A stretch of 64,000 nt of DNA. Source: Rhizophagus irregularis (lineage: Eukaryota; Glomeromycota; Glomeromycetes; Glomerales; Glomeraceae). The position numbers and the translations under genes are program-made. The stretch is from positions 3,164,501 through 3,228,500 of the forward strand of contig NC_089456.1 of assembly GCF_026210795.1 (NCBI RefSeq). Direction: 5' to 3'. Positions 1 to 13,469 of the stretch are shown here, one piece after another. Under the pieces are notes generated by a model. That model searched no databases. It was not told where the DNA came from and saw only the letters and a program-made list of their open reading frames with translations. The number at the start of each line of letters is the position of its first letter. Position 1 is the first letter of the stretch.

Positions 1-1
1 T

Positions 2-667
2 AAATTAGACGATCTTTCTGGTCAATCTAACCAATCTAACCAATCTCATCAATTCCAGAATCCTGATGATTTTTATAATATTAATAATATATATGACCGA
101 TTATTTCAATATTCAATCCCATCAAATGGATTTCAAAGAAATTATTCTAATAAAGAACCTGAACAAATTCCTTCTTTCTCTATTGGTACCTCAGGTTTAG
201 AAAAATATTCTCTTGATAATGTAACTCTTCCTCAACATGGTTCAATTCATTCAATTCCGCAGCAAGATTGTTTCCCGGATAACATTTTTCAATGTCAATG
301 GTCTCCTAATATTTCCTCATCTATTCAACATAATAATCCTTCAGTATCTTTTGGTCCTTCATACTCTCCTACTAGTCCTACTTTTGATGATTTGATTAAT
401 TCACCAATTATGGGATTTTCTTCATTAGAAGCTCAAATGTTAGAATCCATGTCCCCTTCTTCAAATTCTTCAATTGATGATATTTCTTCTTCAATTGATG
501 ATATTTCTTTATTATTCTCACCAGAAATTGATGATGGTGGATTTTATGAAAAATCCGATTTTTCAACCCCTAATTTTACAGATTCTATAACCTGTCAATC
601 CCCACTATCATCACCTTCTGGATTATATTTATATTCTGGACAATCATATCCTTCTTTCCAAAGTTAA
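2..667 (+). CDS. C-terminal part of a Ser/Asn/Gln-rich protein (gene starts upstream of window)
   Basis: One frame is open from base 2 to the TAA at 665-667, giving about 221 residues with no start in sight, so this is the 3' part of a gene entering from the left. The sequence is low-complexity: Ser, Asn, Gln, Pro and Asp rich, with a near-perfect local duplication SSIDDISSSIDDIS (residues about 157-170 of the fragment) and a single YSPTSPT stretch. No enzyme motif, membrane segment or zinc site is visible. Such tails are common as activation or disordered regions of fungal transcription factors, but the DNA-binding part, if any, lies outside the window, so the function is not assigned. The frame ends cleanly and is followed by T-rich sequence as expected of a 3' UTR. 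Confidence 0.75.
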   Translation, partial: KLDDLSGQSNQSNQSHQFQNPDDFYNINNIYDRLFQYSIPSNGFQRNYSNKEPEQIPSFSIGTSGLEKYSLDNVTLPQHGSIHSIPQQDCFPDNIFQCQWSPNISSSIQHNNPSVSFGPSYSPTSPTFDDLINSPIMGFSSLEAQMLESMSPSSNSSIDDISSSIDDISLLFSPEIDDGGFYEKSDFSTPNFTDSITCQSPLSSPSGLYLYSGQSYPSFQS

Positions 668-942
668 ATTTTTTTAAGTTTTTTCGCAATTTTGAATTTT
701 CGAATTTTCGTAGTAGTAGACTTTTTAATCTCTCAGGGGAAAAATTTATTACATTTTCGCAAAAAAAAAAACTATCTTTTTTTTGTTTTTTGAAAAGAAA
801 CGATGATTTCTTTTTCAATGAACTATAAGGAAATATAAATCTCGTAAACTTTTATATATATTATTAATTTTTTTTTTTTTTACTCGCGATTTATATAGAA
901 TATCCTAATTTCTTTGTCTTTAATATTTTGATAAATATCAAG

Positions 943-1012
943 TATGAATTGTCACAAACATTTTACACGATTTTACACGATTTAACACGATTTAACACGA
1001 AGTTTTACATTT
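943..1012. repeat. Short tandem repeat, unit like TTTAACACGA
   Basis: Five or six consecutive 10-11-bp units around ACACGATTTTACACGATT are readable directly. The repeat is degenerate at both ends and has no coding frame of note. Confidence 0.8.
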
Positions 1013-1066
1013 ACACGAGTTTTACAACATGAAAACCAAACTTTTATATATCGATTCCTTTTTTTT

Positions 1067-1086
1067 TTTATAAAAAAAAAAAAAAG

Positions 1087-1136
<50 letters not shown>
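1067..1136. repeat. Poly(A) tract of about 65 bases
   Basis: An almost pure A run broken by one G near 1086 and preceded by a T run, so a weak hairpin is possible. It may be a retro-processed tail or replication slippage; no retrocopy is recognisable upstream. Confidence 0.85.
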
Positions 1137-1137
<1 letters not shown>

Positions 1138-2731
1138 CGATAAAAACTATAAAACAACCAAACAACTTTTTAAGGATTTACAAATTATGTTTTTTTTTTA
1201 TTTCTTTAGTTATTAGAAAAAAAAATAATTTTTTTTTTTTATATTTCTTTCTTTTCTTTTTTTATATATATGTAAAATAGTATCCAAAAAAAAAAAAAAT
1301 AAGGACAAGAGAGGTATAATATATATATATATAACTTTTTTCCGAATCTTTTTATCCTATTTTTTTTTCTTTTCTTTTCTTTTCTTTCTTTTCTTTCTTT
1401 GTATAAATTTATCATAATTCAATTTTTTCTTTTTCCTTCTACTTTTTTTTTTTTAGTATATATATATATTATTATTTTGTTTCATTGTTTGTTGCTTTTT
1501 TTTTCCCTGTATAACTTTTCTTCTTTTTTTTAATGTAAATAAAAAAATCAAAAAGAGTAACAAAATCTCTCGTAGATAAGATTTAAAAAAAAAAATTTTC
1601 ACGTTCACGTTTGAATTCTTGATTTAAACTTTTGCATATTTTCCACTTAAAAATTTTCTCCACTTAAAAATTTTCTCCATTTAAAAACCACTTTTCCTTA
1701 TTATATTCTATTAAAAACCATAAAAAAAGATTTCAAATGAACTTCCTAAGAAAAATTTTGTATGAGAAATATTAATTAATAGCCAAGATACCTAAAAAAG
1801 AATATCAATTAATAAGTGAAATGATAAAATTGACATCTGTTTCTTTTATTTTGCATATGACTAAAGAAAAGAATACATACGAAAACGCCCAAAATTTCGC
1901 CAATCTTGCCAATATTCCTTATTATATAATGTACGTTTTTAAAAGTCGATTATTCGAAGCAATTGAAAGAAATAAGAAATATATATAAAAAAAATAATGA
2001 CATTATAATAGAAATATGACAGAAACATGGTAGAAACGTGATAGAAACATGTGAGAGAAATGTTAAAGAATTGTAAAAAGAATTGTAAAAGAATTGTAAA
2101 AGAATTGTGAAGAATTGTGAAATATGGATAAGGGGATAATTATCAAAATTATCAATCCATCAATTTTTATCAATCAATCAGCTATTTTTACGAATGGTAC
2201 TCTAAAGTCACAATTCACAAAAAAAAAAATTACAATGAATTATAACAATTAATATACAATACATACATTCCTGTCACTTTAAATATATTTAAACATATTA
2301 AACATAATTAAACATATTAAAACATACCACTCATTTTAAACCTCCATATCCATATGTTAATTTTATTAAAACACGTTAATGACTTTACTGAATTTCACGT
2401 TATTTTTAACCGCAATTTAACCTAAATCATTGTATGTGCATCTTCTTTTTTAAGACAGTAGGAAAACCAAAACTGCCCAACTGCCCCATACAAAATAAGT
2501 TATTACACATGCATATATATAATTACATCACCCTAATAATAATCCCTTGTAAATGAGCTCTGACTCTGGAAGGGTCTATAGACTAACTACATCACTACAA
2601 TATCTATAATATACCTATTTTGCGGGATTTTACGTTTATGGAGTTTTTTTTATGCTGGATTCTGCTACTTTCTTTAATAGTAGAAGATTCCTTTAGAGAA
2701 AAAAAATAAAACTCTTTTGTTTTTACCTAAA

Positions 2732-2866
2732 ATGAAAAATAAATTTAAATTTAGGTTTTCTCTTTTTAAACAAAAGGCTGGGGTTACATATCAGTACGCT
2801 GTTGTATTACCTTCAAGAATACATGAATCAATTGAATCACCATCACCTGAACAACATTTTGCATGA
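2732..2866 (+). CDS. Small open frame of 44 codons, uncertain
   Basis: ATG at 2732 to TGA at 2864-2866. The encoded peptide starts with a basic stretch and continues with VVLPSRIHESIESPSPEQ, which has balanced codon use, unlike the homopolymer translations around it. A good splice donor (GGTAAGT) follows at about 2884, so this could be part of a spliced gene or an upstream exon. It is not recognised and has no neighbours on either side, and it may be chance. Confidence 0.2.
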   Translation: MKNKFKFRFSLFKQKAGVTYQYAVVLPSRIHESIESPSPEQHFA

Positions 2867-4473
2867 AATTTTTTTCTCAAAGGGTAAGTTATAATTGGAT
2901 ATTGTTTATGGAAAAGAGTAAGTTCCGATTAATTGTGCTGATGTGATGATAATCTTACATAAATGAAAAATGACCATTTTTTGACATATTTACAATATTT
3001 ACAATATTTACATGGTTCCGGGTAAATTTTGTTATAATAGAAAATTCTGGATTTTTTAAAGTCCAGAAATAATGTTTTGTGTCTGTATAATGTATATAAT
3101 ATATTAAAAAAAAAATAAAATTAAAAAAATTTATGAAAAAAATAAAAAATAAAATTAAAAAAAAAATAAAAAAAGAAAAAAAATAAAGAGGTAAAATAAA
3201 ATATTTACTTGTTGTTGTAAATAATATTAAATTAATTTAATGAAAAAAAAAAGACTCAGGTGAACAAAATATTTGAATTATTTTTAGATCAAAGTTTTGC
3301 ATTTATTATTATTGTTTTATAAAAAAAATTGTTTCTTTTTAAAAAAAAATTATTATTTACAAATTATTTACAAATTAAAACGGTTTATTTTAAGTAATTG
3401 ACCATGTTATTATATCTTTTTAGGTACAACCAAAAATAATATGAATGAGAGTAAAAAATGAGTAAAAATGAATAGAATGGAGTACTGTACGTACATTTTA
3501 CTATTACAAACTTATAAAAGTATAAAAGTACGTACCTTGTATCTATCGTATGCTAACGCCGTAATGGACGGATATGTCAACTCCGTTTTTGATATGATAT
3601 ACATTTATGATGGTATAAATTTCTTAATATAATTATTTTAATTAAAAATTTTGACGATTTTAAAAAAATTGCTTTATTACAAACAATTAATTTTTACAAA
3701 AAGAGTTGGGTTTGTTGGTTTTTTCTTTTTTTTTGTTTCAATTATTTCAATTATTTCAATTATTTCATTCATTTTCATTTATGCGATATTTTATTTCATT
3801 TATGCGATATTATTATTGCGATATAAAAAAAAGATTTACATTTCTTTTTCTTTTTATGGTAATTAAAATTTGCATTGCCACAAATTTTGTTATTCAGCTT
3901 TTTTCGTTAAACCCAAAAAAAAAATTCATGTGATGATGTGAAATATAAGTTGTCGTGAGAAGTTTTTGATTAATTTAATACTTATTGAAAAAAATTTCAA
4001 TTTCTTTTTGTGGTGTGATCTTTTTTTTTTTTCTGTGATCTCGAATTAATAGAATCTCGAACAAACATTGTTTGATTTATTTATAGAAATTATTTATCAT
4101 TCAAAGAATTTTATTTTTAAAAAAAAAATTATATATATAATTAATTTTTCTAAAATATATGATTTTTTCTAAAACTTTTTTTTTTTTTTTTCGAAAAAAA
4201 GAAATTTTTTTTTTTTAATGTCATGTCTATAAAAAAAAAAATTAAACAACATATTGTATTATAAGGGCGTATTATAAAGTAAATTTTAAATTATTAAGTT
4301 TAAAAAGATTTTTTTTGAAAAATGATTAAAGAAAAAAAAAGATAAAAAATTTTTATATATATTAACAGTTAAATATTATATTAAATTAATTAATTTTTTA
4401 AATATTTGACGATCTTTGGCGCCAAAGTTTTTTAGGGATTGTAGTAAAATTTTTTTATTTACTCTTTGTATAT

Positions 4474-4541
4474 TTAAATTGTAACGTATAATTGTAACGT
4501 ATATTTGTAACGTATATATTTGTAACGTATATTTGTAACAA
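4474..4541. repeat. Tandem repeat, unit TTGTAACGTATA-like
   Basis: About five consecutive 13-18-bp units of TTGTAACGTATAT are visible. The array lies inside gene-poor DNA and has no gene association. Confidence 0.75.
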
Positions 4542-6039
4542 AAAGTACTATTAATAGATGTCAACAAATTGTAAACTAAAATATTTTTATTAAAAATAAC
4601 TTTTTCTTTTTACAATTAAAAAAAATTCCATTTTCTTACTTTCTTTTTTTTTTTTTAAAAAAAAAAAACTTGTTTCCATGTTTGTTTTTTAAAAAAATTT
4701 TTTTTACTCTTTGTAAACTTTGTAAGAGGTTCGTGAGAGGTTTGTGAAATGTTTTAATGAAGAGTGTCTTCGAACAATTCATAAACCATTAATTATGTTC
4801 TCAAAGTTACCTAGAATTTTTTTTTTTTTTTGACGAAAAACTCAAATTCTTTTTAACATATACATAACACCGAATTATTATTTTTTTTTTCTCTCCTTAA
4901 AAATTATTTAATTTGATGTAATAAATAATTCGGTTTTGTGGTAAATTTGCGTACGGTATTGCGATTGTACAATAACATAATAAAAATGGTCTAGATTATT
5001 TTAAATGTGTATAAAAAGGACAGATTAAAAACAATGTCTTCCTTTCTTTTAGATCAATTAAAAGAAAAAAGGAAAAGTGAAAAATAATAATAATGTGATA
5101 AGAGAATAATAGGGTTATAGGGATAATAGTGTGATAATAAATAAATTATAATTTAAAAAAAATCTTGTATTTTAATGGCAACAAAAAGTCATAAGAAAAT
5201 GCGCGCATTTAATCGCATTTTATGACATTATGACATTATGACGATATAACGCTTTAACAAACCAAAAAATAAAAAAATAATCTAATTTAAGTTATGATTG
5301 GATTTTCTTTTTGAAATTGAAAAAAAAATTTTTTTAACGAAAAAAAAAATACTTTTTATGGAAATAATTGTTATTACTTGAAAGGAACTCATGACAAAAA
5401 AAAAGTTCAAAATACCTCCTTTTCCATATTTGTAATAAAAAAAAAATTCTTAAATTTATTTTTTTTTAAACTTTTTATGTGAAAAAACCCCCGCCAAGAA
5501 AAAAAAAAAACGAACCCCTCATAAGTTATAACTTATTATGGAAATAATGCAATATTATGAAATATTTTGATTTACTCTTTTGTTATGCTTTTCCTTTTTT
5601 TAATCTACTCTATTTATTTGTCAGGTTAGAAAAATAATCAAAGAGCCAAGGAGCCAAGAAATATTGGATTCTGATTCTTTGTTTAGGGATTTTTTTTTTT
5701 TCCTTTGTTTTAGGAGAGATAAAATTCAGGATAAAATTTTTTTTTTCGAAAAGTCCACGGATAAATGATATGGATGAATGATTACGATAGGATTTATTAT
5801 TAGGATAATTATAGGATAAATTACTTTACTATTGCTTCTACTATAACAGATAATTTATTCGGACTACAAAAAAAAAAAATAAGTATAAAAGTATATTAAT
5901 TGTTATTTTTTTCATATAAACATACAAATTAAACGTTTACATCATGTTTGTGCAACAGAAAATTCCATCAAATCTATTTTTAAATCATATATCAATATGT
6001 TTAACGGTAAAACTGATAACATTTAGCGAATATACGGTA

Positions 6040-6180
6040 TAACGCATAAAAGTACAATATAACAAATATAACAATAATATTTAACAGTGATATATAACAT
6101 TATATAACAACATTATACAACATTATACAACAGTTTATATAACAGCATATATAAACATTTTATAACAATAATCTAACGTA
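6040..6180. repeat. Degenerate ACATTATAACA tandem repeats
   Basis: A run of ATATAACA / ACATTATACA units spans about 140 bp with variable spacing. It reads as slippage-type expansion; no function is evident. Confidence 0.6.
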
Positions 6181-7621
6181 CATAAAATAATCCCTCTCTT
6201 TATTTTTTTAAAGTGTATACACATTATACACATTATACATTATATTCACATTATACATTTATATTTGTAATACGGAACTTTCGTTCGAAGAATAATAGAC
6301 CAAAAAATTTTCACATAATTTATTAATGTAGTCTGGTTTATAAATTATTGAAACAATGAATTTTATTCGGATAATTCCAAAATAAATCCACCTTTTGTTG
6401 TGATAAAATTTTTGTTGTAACCTTATTTGGTAATTTCTATTTTTAGATCTCTGTAAAACAAATAGATGTTATTTTTAAATTCAAAAAAAATAAAATTTTT
6501 TTTGGCATGACTTTTTTTTTTCTTTTTCTGAATCTTTTTGAAATTGCATGTTAAAAAAATATCCTTTCTCTAAAGAAATGTTACAGTAAAAGTAAATATT
6601 TATAAATTGCAACATACAGTAGCTTCGTCAGATTTGCCGGTAAAGAAAATATTTTTATTTTAAGTCACATCGAGATTTCTCTCTTATCCCATATATTTTT
6701 TTTATTTAAAAAAAAAATCAGATCGTAATTGAGAAGTTAGAAATTTGAGATTGTGATAAGTCATGTGACGCGTTATCATCGCGATATATATATATAGTAA
6801 AGTCGACCCTCAGACATCATAATCATTGGTAACAATTACGAAATCACGTAAAGTAAAAACAAATAAAAAAAAAAAAGTTTTTTCTTGAAAGAAAACTTTA
6901 TTTTTTTTAAAAAAAAATATCTATAATTAAAAAATTTTTCAATCATTTTAAAAATAAATTGGAGAACAAAAACTAAAAATCTATTTCAAGGTTGAAATCT
7001 AGGCCAATTAATAATCAAAAATCCGTAAACCATAAACAAGATTTTTTTTTTTTCGTTCTAATTCACGTGAAAGTCTTTTTTCTTAAAAAGAACAATTTTA
7101 AACTTTTTTTTTTTTGATGATGATGATAGTGACGGAACAATCCGAAAATATTGATGAATTGATGGTGTAACATCTTGGCGATAATTACTTTGCGTTATGT
7201 TTAAATATGTTTAATGCGATCAAATAGATATTATTCTAAACATATTTAAACATATTTAAACATATTTAAGGATATTATTACCAAGCGAAGTCATTTTACG
7301 TGATATCGTGATGTCGTGATGTCGTGATATATTTTAATTATATTGATCTTAATTTTATATTTTATATTGATATTTATATTAATCCTTAACAAGTAGTATC
7401 TCTTTTTTTATTGTTAACCAATTTTGATACAAGTCAGGGTACTAATACTTGGGGCTCCCCAAAATATTTTAAGACTGAATATTAATTAGTAAATTTTAAA
7501 TCATATCTATAACAAGAAGTCCCCAAAGTTCCCAAGATCAAAAGATTATGCCGATTGACGCAAAATATTTAACACATATATTAAAATATCAAATAAATGC
7601 AGTTAATATTTAACATTTCTT

Positions 7622-7722
7622 TTCAATATGTATTTGAATGTATTTGGATGTATTGTAATGTATTCTCATGTATTCTGATGTATTCTGTGTATCCTGATGT
7701 ATTCTGATGTGCTCTGATGTGT
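7622..7722. repeat. Tandem 11-bp repeat, TGTATTCTGA unit
   Basis: Eight or nine near-identical units of about 10-12 bp (TGTATTTGAA, TGTATTCTGA, TGTGCTCTGA) run head to tail. No open frame crosses the array. Confidence 0.8.
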
Positions 7723-8099
7723 TTTAAAAATATGCTTTGACCAAGTTAACATTTTTTTTTTTGAATCACATGATTATTAATTAAACATTTTAAAAGTACT
7801 TCTTATTATGTATAACGTGCTTGTGAAGTGAAACATTTAAATGTTTTTAAAATATTTTGTAATAAAACGTAATAATTACCCTAATAACGTTAAAAAAAAA
7901 GAAAAAAAGAAAAAGAAAAATACATTTTAAAAGAATGTTTATCAATTATTGCATTATTAGCGAACAGCCCATTACGATTATTACAATGATTGTTACACTG
8001 TGATTAAAGAATATTTTTTTGGTTAAATATTAGTTTTAATAGTTAGTTCTCGTACCGAATTTGGTTTTTAAATTATCATTTACAGATTACAAATCATAT

Positions 8100-9165
8100 C
8101 CGTTATTAGAAATTGGATTCTTCAATTGGCCAAGTTGATCGTTTTTGTACAACACAAAACTATAATCATTCTCATTTAAAAAAAATGTGTAAAAAAATAA
8201 ATGAACAATCAAATTAGGAATAAAAAAAAAGATCTTAAATGAAAGGGAAACAAATTATAATTCTAATTTATAATTTATATGTAAAACAATTGATGTTACC
8301 ACGATAAACATGTGCATGATCATTATGAAAGCTCCGCACTAAATTATTGCCATTTCAAAATTTATGCGCTTTTCCGTATGTTTTCTGAATAATTACTGAC
8401 ATTAACCTGACATAACCTGACATAGCCCGACATAGCCGACATAAAACCTGATATAACTCGATATAACTCGATATAACCGATATAACTGATATAACTCACT
8501 GCTGATTTTGTTTGTCTTTTTGTTTAGGCTTATCGTTATATCCTGATTTGGTCCGGAAAAAAAAAAAATTTTCCCCTTCCACCATCATACCTTTAAACAA
8601 GGAAACAGAATTGTTTATTGATATTATCATTATTATCATGTTCCTATTATCATATTTATTATCGCATTCCGTTACACCGCATTGAGTGATTTTTTAATAA
8701 CTCGAACCGAACTTGATTTGCAAAATCATTTATCTTTTGATGATTATAATAGTAATTGGGCTTTTTAATTGGCCAGCTGATCGGTTTGTACAACACAAGA
8801 TTTCTGGAATCTATTTGCAAAACAATGATTTCTAGATTTCTAGATACTGTACGTGCGTTATTGTTATATTCATATCGCCATTTACGCCAAATGTTTGTTT
8901 CATTTTAAGTTCGATCCTTTTTTTTTTTTAACAAGGTATATTGGTAATGAAGGCATTTTGATGATATAACGAAAAATTTCTGATTCTATATTTATTGATA
9001 TTACGTACTGTACGTCAGTGCGTGATTAGATTATTTATTTGATCGCATTGCCATAAAAAAAACTTTTTATATTTTTTATTTTTTTGTAAAAGAAAATTGG
9101 TTTCAAACCGAAATTGGACTCACTTTATACTGATTTATACTGACCTTTGTACAACACAAACTAAA
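8100..9165. promoter_or_regulatory. Three copies of a TTTGTACAACACAA motif block
   Basis: The 14-mer TTTGTACAACACAA occurs at about 8146, 8778 and 9146. In the first two copies it follows TTGGCCA and TGATCG, so about 35 bp are conserved although the rest of the DNA is not alignable. A third, shorter block has only the core with an upstream AATTGGACT. Repetition of a complex, non-A/T motif in low-complexity DNA suggests a binding site or the footprint of an old repeat; I cannot tell which. Confidence 0.4.
8398..8496. repeat. Tandem repeat CCTGACATAA / CTCGATATAA
   Basis: Eight or nine 10-12-bp units grade from CCTGACATAA to CTCGATATAA. The gradient suggests stepwise expansion with mutation. 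Confidence 0.75.
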
Positions 9166-10555
9166 AGTTCATTTTTTTTTTTTTCATTTCCCAAAAAAAT
9201 AATAAATAAACAAAATAAATTTGAAATACAATAAATAAACAGCAAATCCTGGTGATACAAGGATTCTATACGTAGTATGAGATTATCATAATTATTCCGC
9301 TTTCAAAAGTTTTGAATTAAATAAGTGAATTATTGATCATAAGTAATATTATTCCCCTTTATTAGATATTTCACTTAGATATTGTCATATTGATATTTTA
9401 AAACTAATGAATTGAAGAGATGTACGGAGAACCAGTACATTTTATCCTCATCTTATGTGTATGAAGGAATTGGTACACTAAATCTTTGATTTATTCATAA
9501 AATAATTAAAAAAGCTTTAAATGGTTATTTTTTAATTATATAAATTTAACAACATTATATAATACATTATATAATACATTATATCATACATTTATATCAT
9601 ACAAGATATTATACAAGAATTTCTAGAATTTCTAGATATACAAATTCAAAATCAAGATTAACCTAGAATTATAAAGATTTGAATTTGTTGTTTGTCCATC
9701 AACTATGTGTAACAAAAATTATACGATAAATTTATTATAACTGATTTGACAGATTCTAAATATTCTAAAAGTAAATGTAATCTTATATAAATTTTCATAA
9801 GTTTATATAAAATTTTTCCAATAATTTTAGTAATTTCAGTAATTTCAGTAATTTGTAATTAAAATTTTTTTTTTTATAATTTTCTTATTTGAATTTATTC
9901 AAATTTATTATTATGTATAGTTTTACACACAATTACATAAATTACACTCTTAATTGTTAGAGTATACAATTTTAAAAAAATGTTTAAAAATGTTTAAAAA
10001 TAAACTTTTAAATATTAGTAATATTAGTGTTAACTGATGAGATCAGAGCATCATAACAAATCTGAATAATTAATTGAATATCTAGTTTGATTTGATTTGT
10101 TTTATAAAATAAAAAATTCCGATTTTTAATTTTGTATGTACACAATGATACAATTAACATATCACTGGGTGAATTCAATTTCTCGAATGATATTTGTATG
10201 ATATAAGTCATATATCGAATTCATCGTTAAATAAAGTCGCACATACATTAAAGAATCCGATTTGAATAATTTAAAAAATTTTTAAATACCCATTAGTTAA
10301 TCAAGTTTAAAGCAAGTATATTTATTATTAGTATAATTATTATAATTATTATTTTTTTTTTAAAAAAAAAAAAGAATTAATACAAAATTTATATTTTTGA
10401 GGTTTAACGCATGATTGGGCATATATTAAAATTACACGAAACTTTACTGCGCGATGTACAACTAAGATCATCTGACCTGACGAATTTTAAATAAGCGCGA
10501 CTATGCAACTTTTTTCAAATCACTTTTACGATAAAAAAGAAACCTTACAAACAAA

Positions 10556-13469
10556 ATGAGTGTTAATCTAAAAAATAACCAAAATAACCCTGTCTGATAT
10601 CAGTACAAAACTTGTTCTCCACATATATCGGAGAACCTTCGGGCAAGGGAATCTTATTGATCTTTGCGAGGCAATTAAAGCAAAGAAGCTACAAGTATTC
10701 TTTGAACAACTGACATTAAACACATTATTCTGAACGTTGTTTTTTTTTTCAAGAAAAGCTGTAATAATAGCTTTAAGAAATTAGTTCATTTGTATGATAT
10801 ACTTTGATTTCTTTTTAAAAATGTTTAAAAGTAATCTATATAAAAATATTGACAATTAACTTCAGAATTCATCAAAGTTCTAGGTATGTCAACTTTGTTT
10901 ATAATAGAAATGTGATTTGATCAGTTTGAGAAGTTGTCGTAATTCTGATTATATACTGTATATCTATATTTCTTTTGTCTTATCAGAAGCAACAAGTTCA
11001 GTTACTGCAACTAGTACATCAACAATGATGGGAATTCCAGGTAACTATTGATGGGAATTTATATGAGAAAGAACATTTCTATTCATTGACGAATATGGTA
11101 AACTAATGATGATGTTAGGTCTTTTGTTAGTGATTACATTGATTACATTAGATATTGAAAGGTACAAGCCCAAATAGCTAAATTGCAGTTTGCTTAAGGT
11201 GTATATTATGTACTTTACTACTATTTATCTAATGTGTGAGTCTTGCTTGTTAAATGTATGGTTCATATCTAAATACATCTTTTATCATACTAGGTAACTT
11301 CACTACTCATCAACAACAATAGGTAGTTAGTTGTTCATGCTTGTTCACTTATTAAGTTGATACTCTTTATTTATTTTATTTAAACATTAACTTGGTTCAA
11401 GTATCTTCTGGTCCGTTATAATGGTCAAATTAATGAATTGCATTAAAGAGTTTAGACATATGTAATGTGGATGAATTAAACTTGAGTTGAAAAAGTTTAT
11501 TGAAAAAGTATCAGAAAACCCCTTCGTGTTATATTTGGAGATTTTGTATAAAAAATTAATTTTGGAAGCTTCTGTCTATGAATATTCAAAAAAAAATAAA
11601 AAAATAAAAATAAAATTACAAGAAAATTAAATCAAAATGAAACTTAAACGAAACTTACTCAATCCTCAGAGTTGAAGCCGAATAATATCTACAAAAAAAG
11701 AAATATTGGCAACACGTTGAGTATTTTGTGAAGATCTATTATGATGATGAACAAGTTAAACTTAAAATCATTCATTGGTGCCAAAGAATAACTTTGGAGA
11801 TAGTTCTATACACAAGCATTGTCACCATATCGGAAGATCATATGTCAGGGTGGACTTGTTGATATACAATACAAAAGAAAATGCATTGCAAATTGTAATT
11901 GGTAAGCATAATATACTAGTTGTAGTTGAGCATTCAATTTTGTATACTGTTTTACTGTTCTGTGGCTTTTACTAATATATATATATATATTTTTGAAATA
12001 CGTAAAGGAGGTATATCTACCGGAGGAATAATTGTCAAAGCATCTGGATTCTGGAAATAAAGAATTTTACTTTGATAATCAAACGTGTACATAGGAATAC
12101 TTGATTATCACAAGCAAACTATTCAATTCATTACTGAAAATACCGTCTTTAACTGCACCATTATCAAATACTTTACGAACTCCCTTAAACACGGCATCAT
12201 CATCATCGGAAACTTTATGAATCTTTTATAACACGAAATCATCATCACCGAGTAGGAAATGATAATCAAGAACTGAGCCTGCAACATCTAGAATCTACAC
12301 AAACATTTTATTGCCTCAAAATTTTCTTATATACGTTTACTTTTACGCGGGTATATTGACAGATTAAAGTCGAAGCACTGAATAAAAAAAAATAATACGC
12401 GAAAGAATTATTAAGAGCAAAAACTTTTGTGGAAGTGAAATATTGGCACCTTTATTAGCCCGCGCTGAGCTACACCAGGCGTCATAGTAAATGCATAAAG
12501 AAATTCTTGAAAAAGCATTTAATATAGATTATGCAGATAAAAAAAATGGAATTGTAGATGATTTCTTAACCATGAGCACAAGACTTGGAAAGATGACACT
12601 AATCTTATGTTCATGATCATTACGTGGTTTCATGAGAGTTTGGGATCAATATATTGTTAATATTGCCTGTCCACTCTTAACCGGTACCATCAGCGAAATT
12701 GATCAACTGTCTTGGGGCTCGAGTAGAGGAAGTAGAGGACATGGCGAAGCAAAAGTCTAAAAACCTCCTCTGCACCAATCTCATCTGAATTGCAGTATTT
12801 AATAAAGACGCGATTGATTTTTATAATATGAAGTGCATGCTCGGATTTCAGGTCATCGGTAAGTTTTCCAACAGTAACTTCTTTTCCGGATCACTCATTA
12901 CTGAACAAATGTTCTGTATTCTGTACTCAATAGGGCAACATATCACATTCTACCTCCTACCTATTATACGATGCTTTGTATGTTATGGTGGAAGTTGGAC
13001 ATGTTAATGTGCCCATGTCGCTTGAACAGGTTCCTGCCTTCGACACGCATGCTTCTCATCATATCTAATGCGTTTTGGGATAATTGTATTGTGTCAATCA
13101 AAAATACCACTCGTTATTAAATCAATTATTATTGGATGCCCGGAAGCAGTTTACAACCGAAACACTTCTAAAAATACATCGACGAACTGAACCCCCCACT
13201 CAACTCACTCGCCAAATAATTATGATATAACCTTTACAATGAATTAAATGACAGATTTTGAATAGAAACGAGTAATTATTTGATCTTATTGTATATTGCT
13301 GGTTCATTAAATTTATATTTCTGTTCGTCCCACTTAGTCCGCAATCCGCAAGCATCATAGACAGATGAAAGATTTTTATCGGACTTGGAATCGTATCAGT
13401 CAATTGCATTGTACAATATTTCAAGGTTCTGGTTATGGAAAATCACGACTGATTAAAGAAGTGAGCTAA
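10556..13469 (+). pseudogene. Decayed gene, tentatively Crinkler-like (CRN header plus P-loop NTPase remnants)
   Basis: Base composition becomes less A/T-rich and coding-like pieces appear in changing frames. At about 10653-10730 a frame reads LIDLCEAIKAKKLQVF, which resembles the end of the N-terminal header of Crinkler-family effectors (a DLKEAIKAKK-type block). At 13350-13469 another plus frame reads HRQMKDFYRTWNRI followed by QGSGYGKSRLIKEV, a Walker A P-loop of the kind found in Crinkler NTPase domains. Between them are fragments such as LDSGNKEFYFDN (about 12035-12080) and HKEILEKAFNIDYADKK (12492-12545). Frames are interrupted by many stops, so no product is expected. The family assignment is inference from two short motifs at the right distance and order. 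Confidence 0.4.

Larger units (their letters stand above)
668..10555. other. Long gene-poor A+T-rich region without recognisable transposons
   Basis: Nearly 10 kb in which I find no convincing gene, only a 44-codon open frame at 2732-2866. It is dominated by poly-A and poly-T runs, pyrimidine microsatellite (about 1369-1401), short tandem repeats and two recurring motifs listed separately. Unlike the rest of the window it shows no terminal-inverted-repeat elements that I can detect. It could hold UTRs, regulatory DNA or non-coding transcripts; the sequence alone does not say which. Confidence 0.6.

Noticed and set aside
352-383. YSPTSPT resembling the RNA polymerase II CTD heptad
   Set aside because: Only one heptad is present within a Ser/Pro-rich tail, and no further repeats follow.
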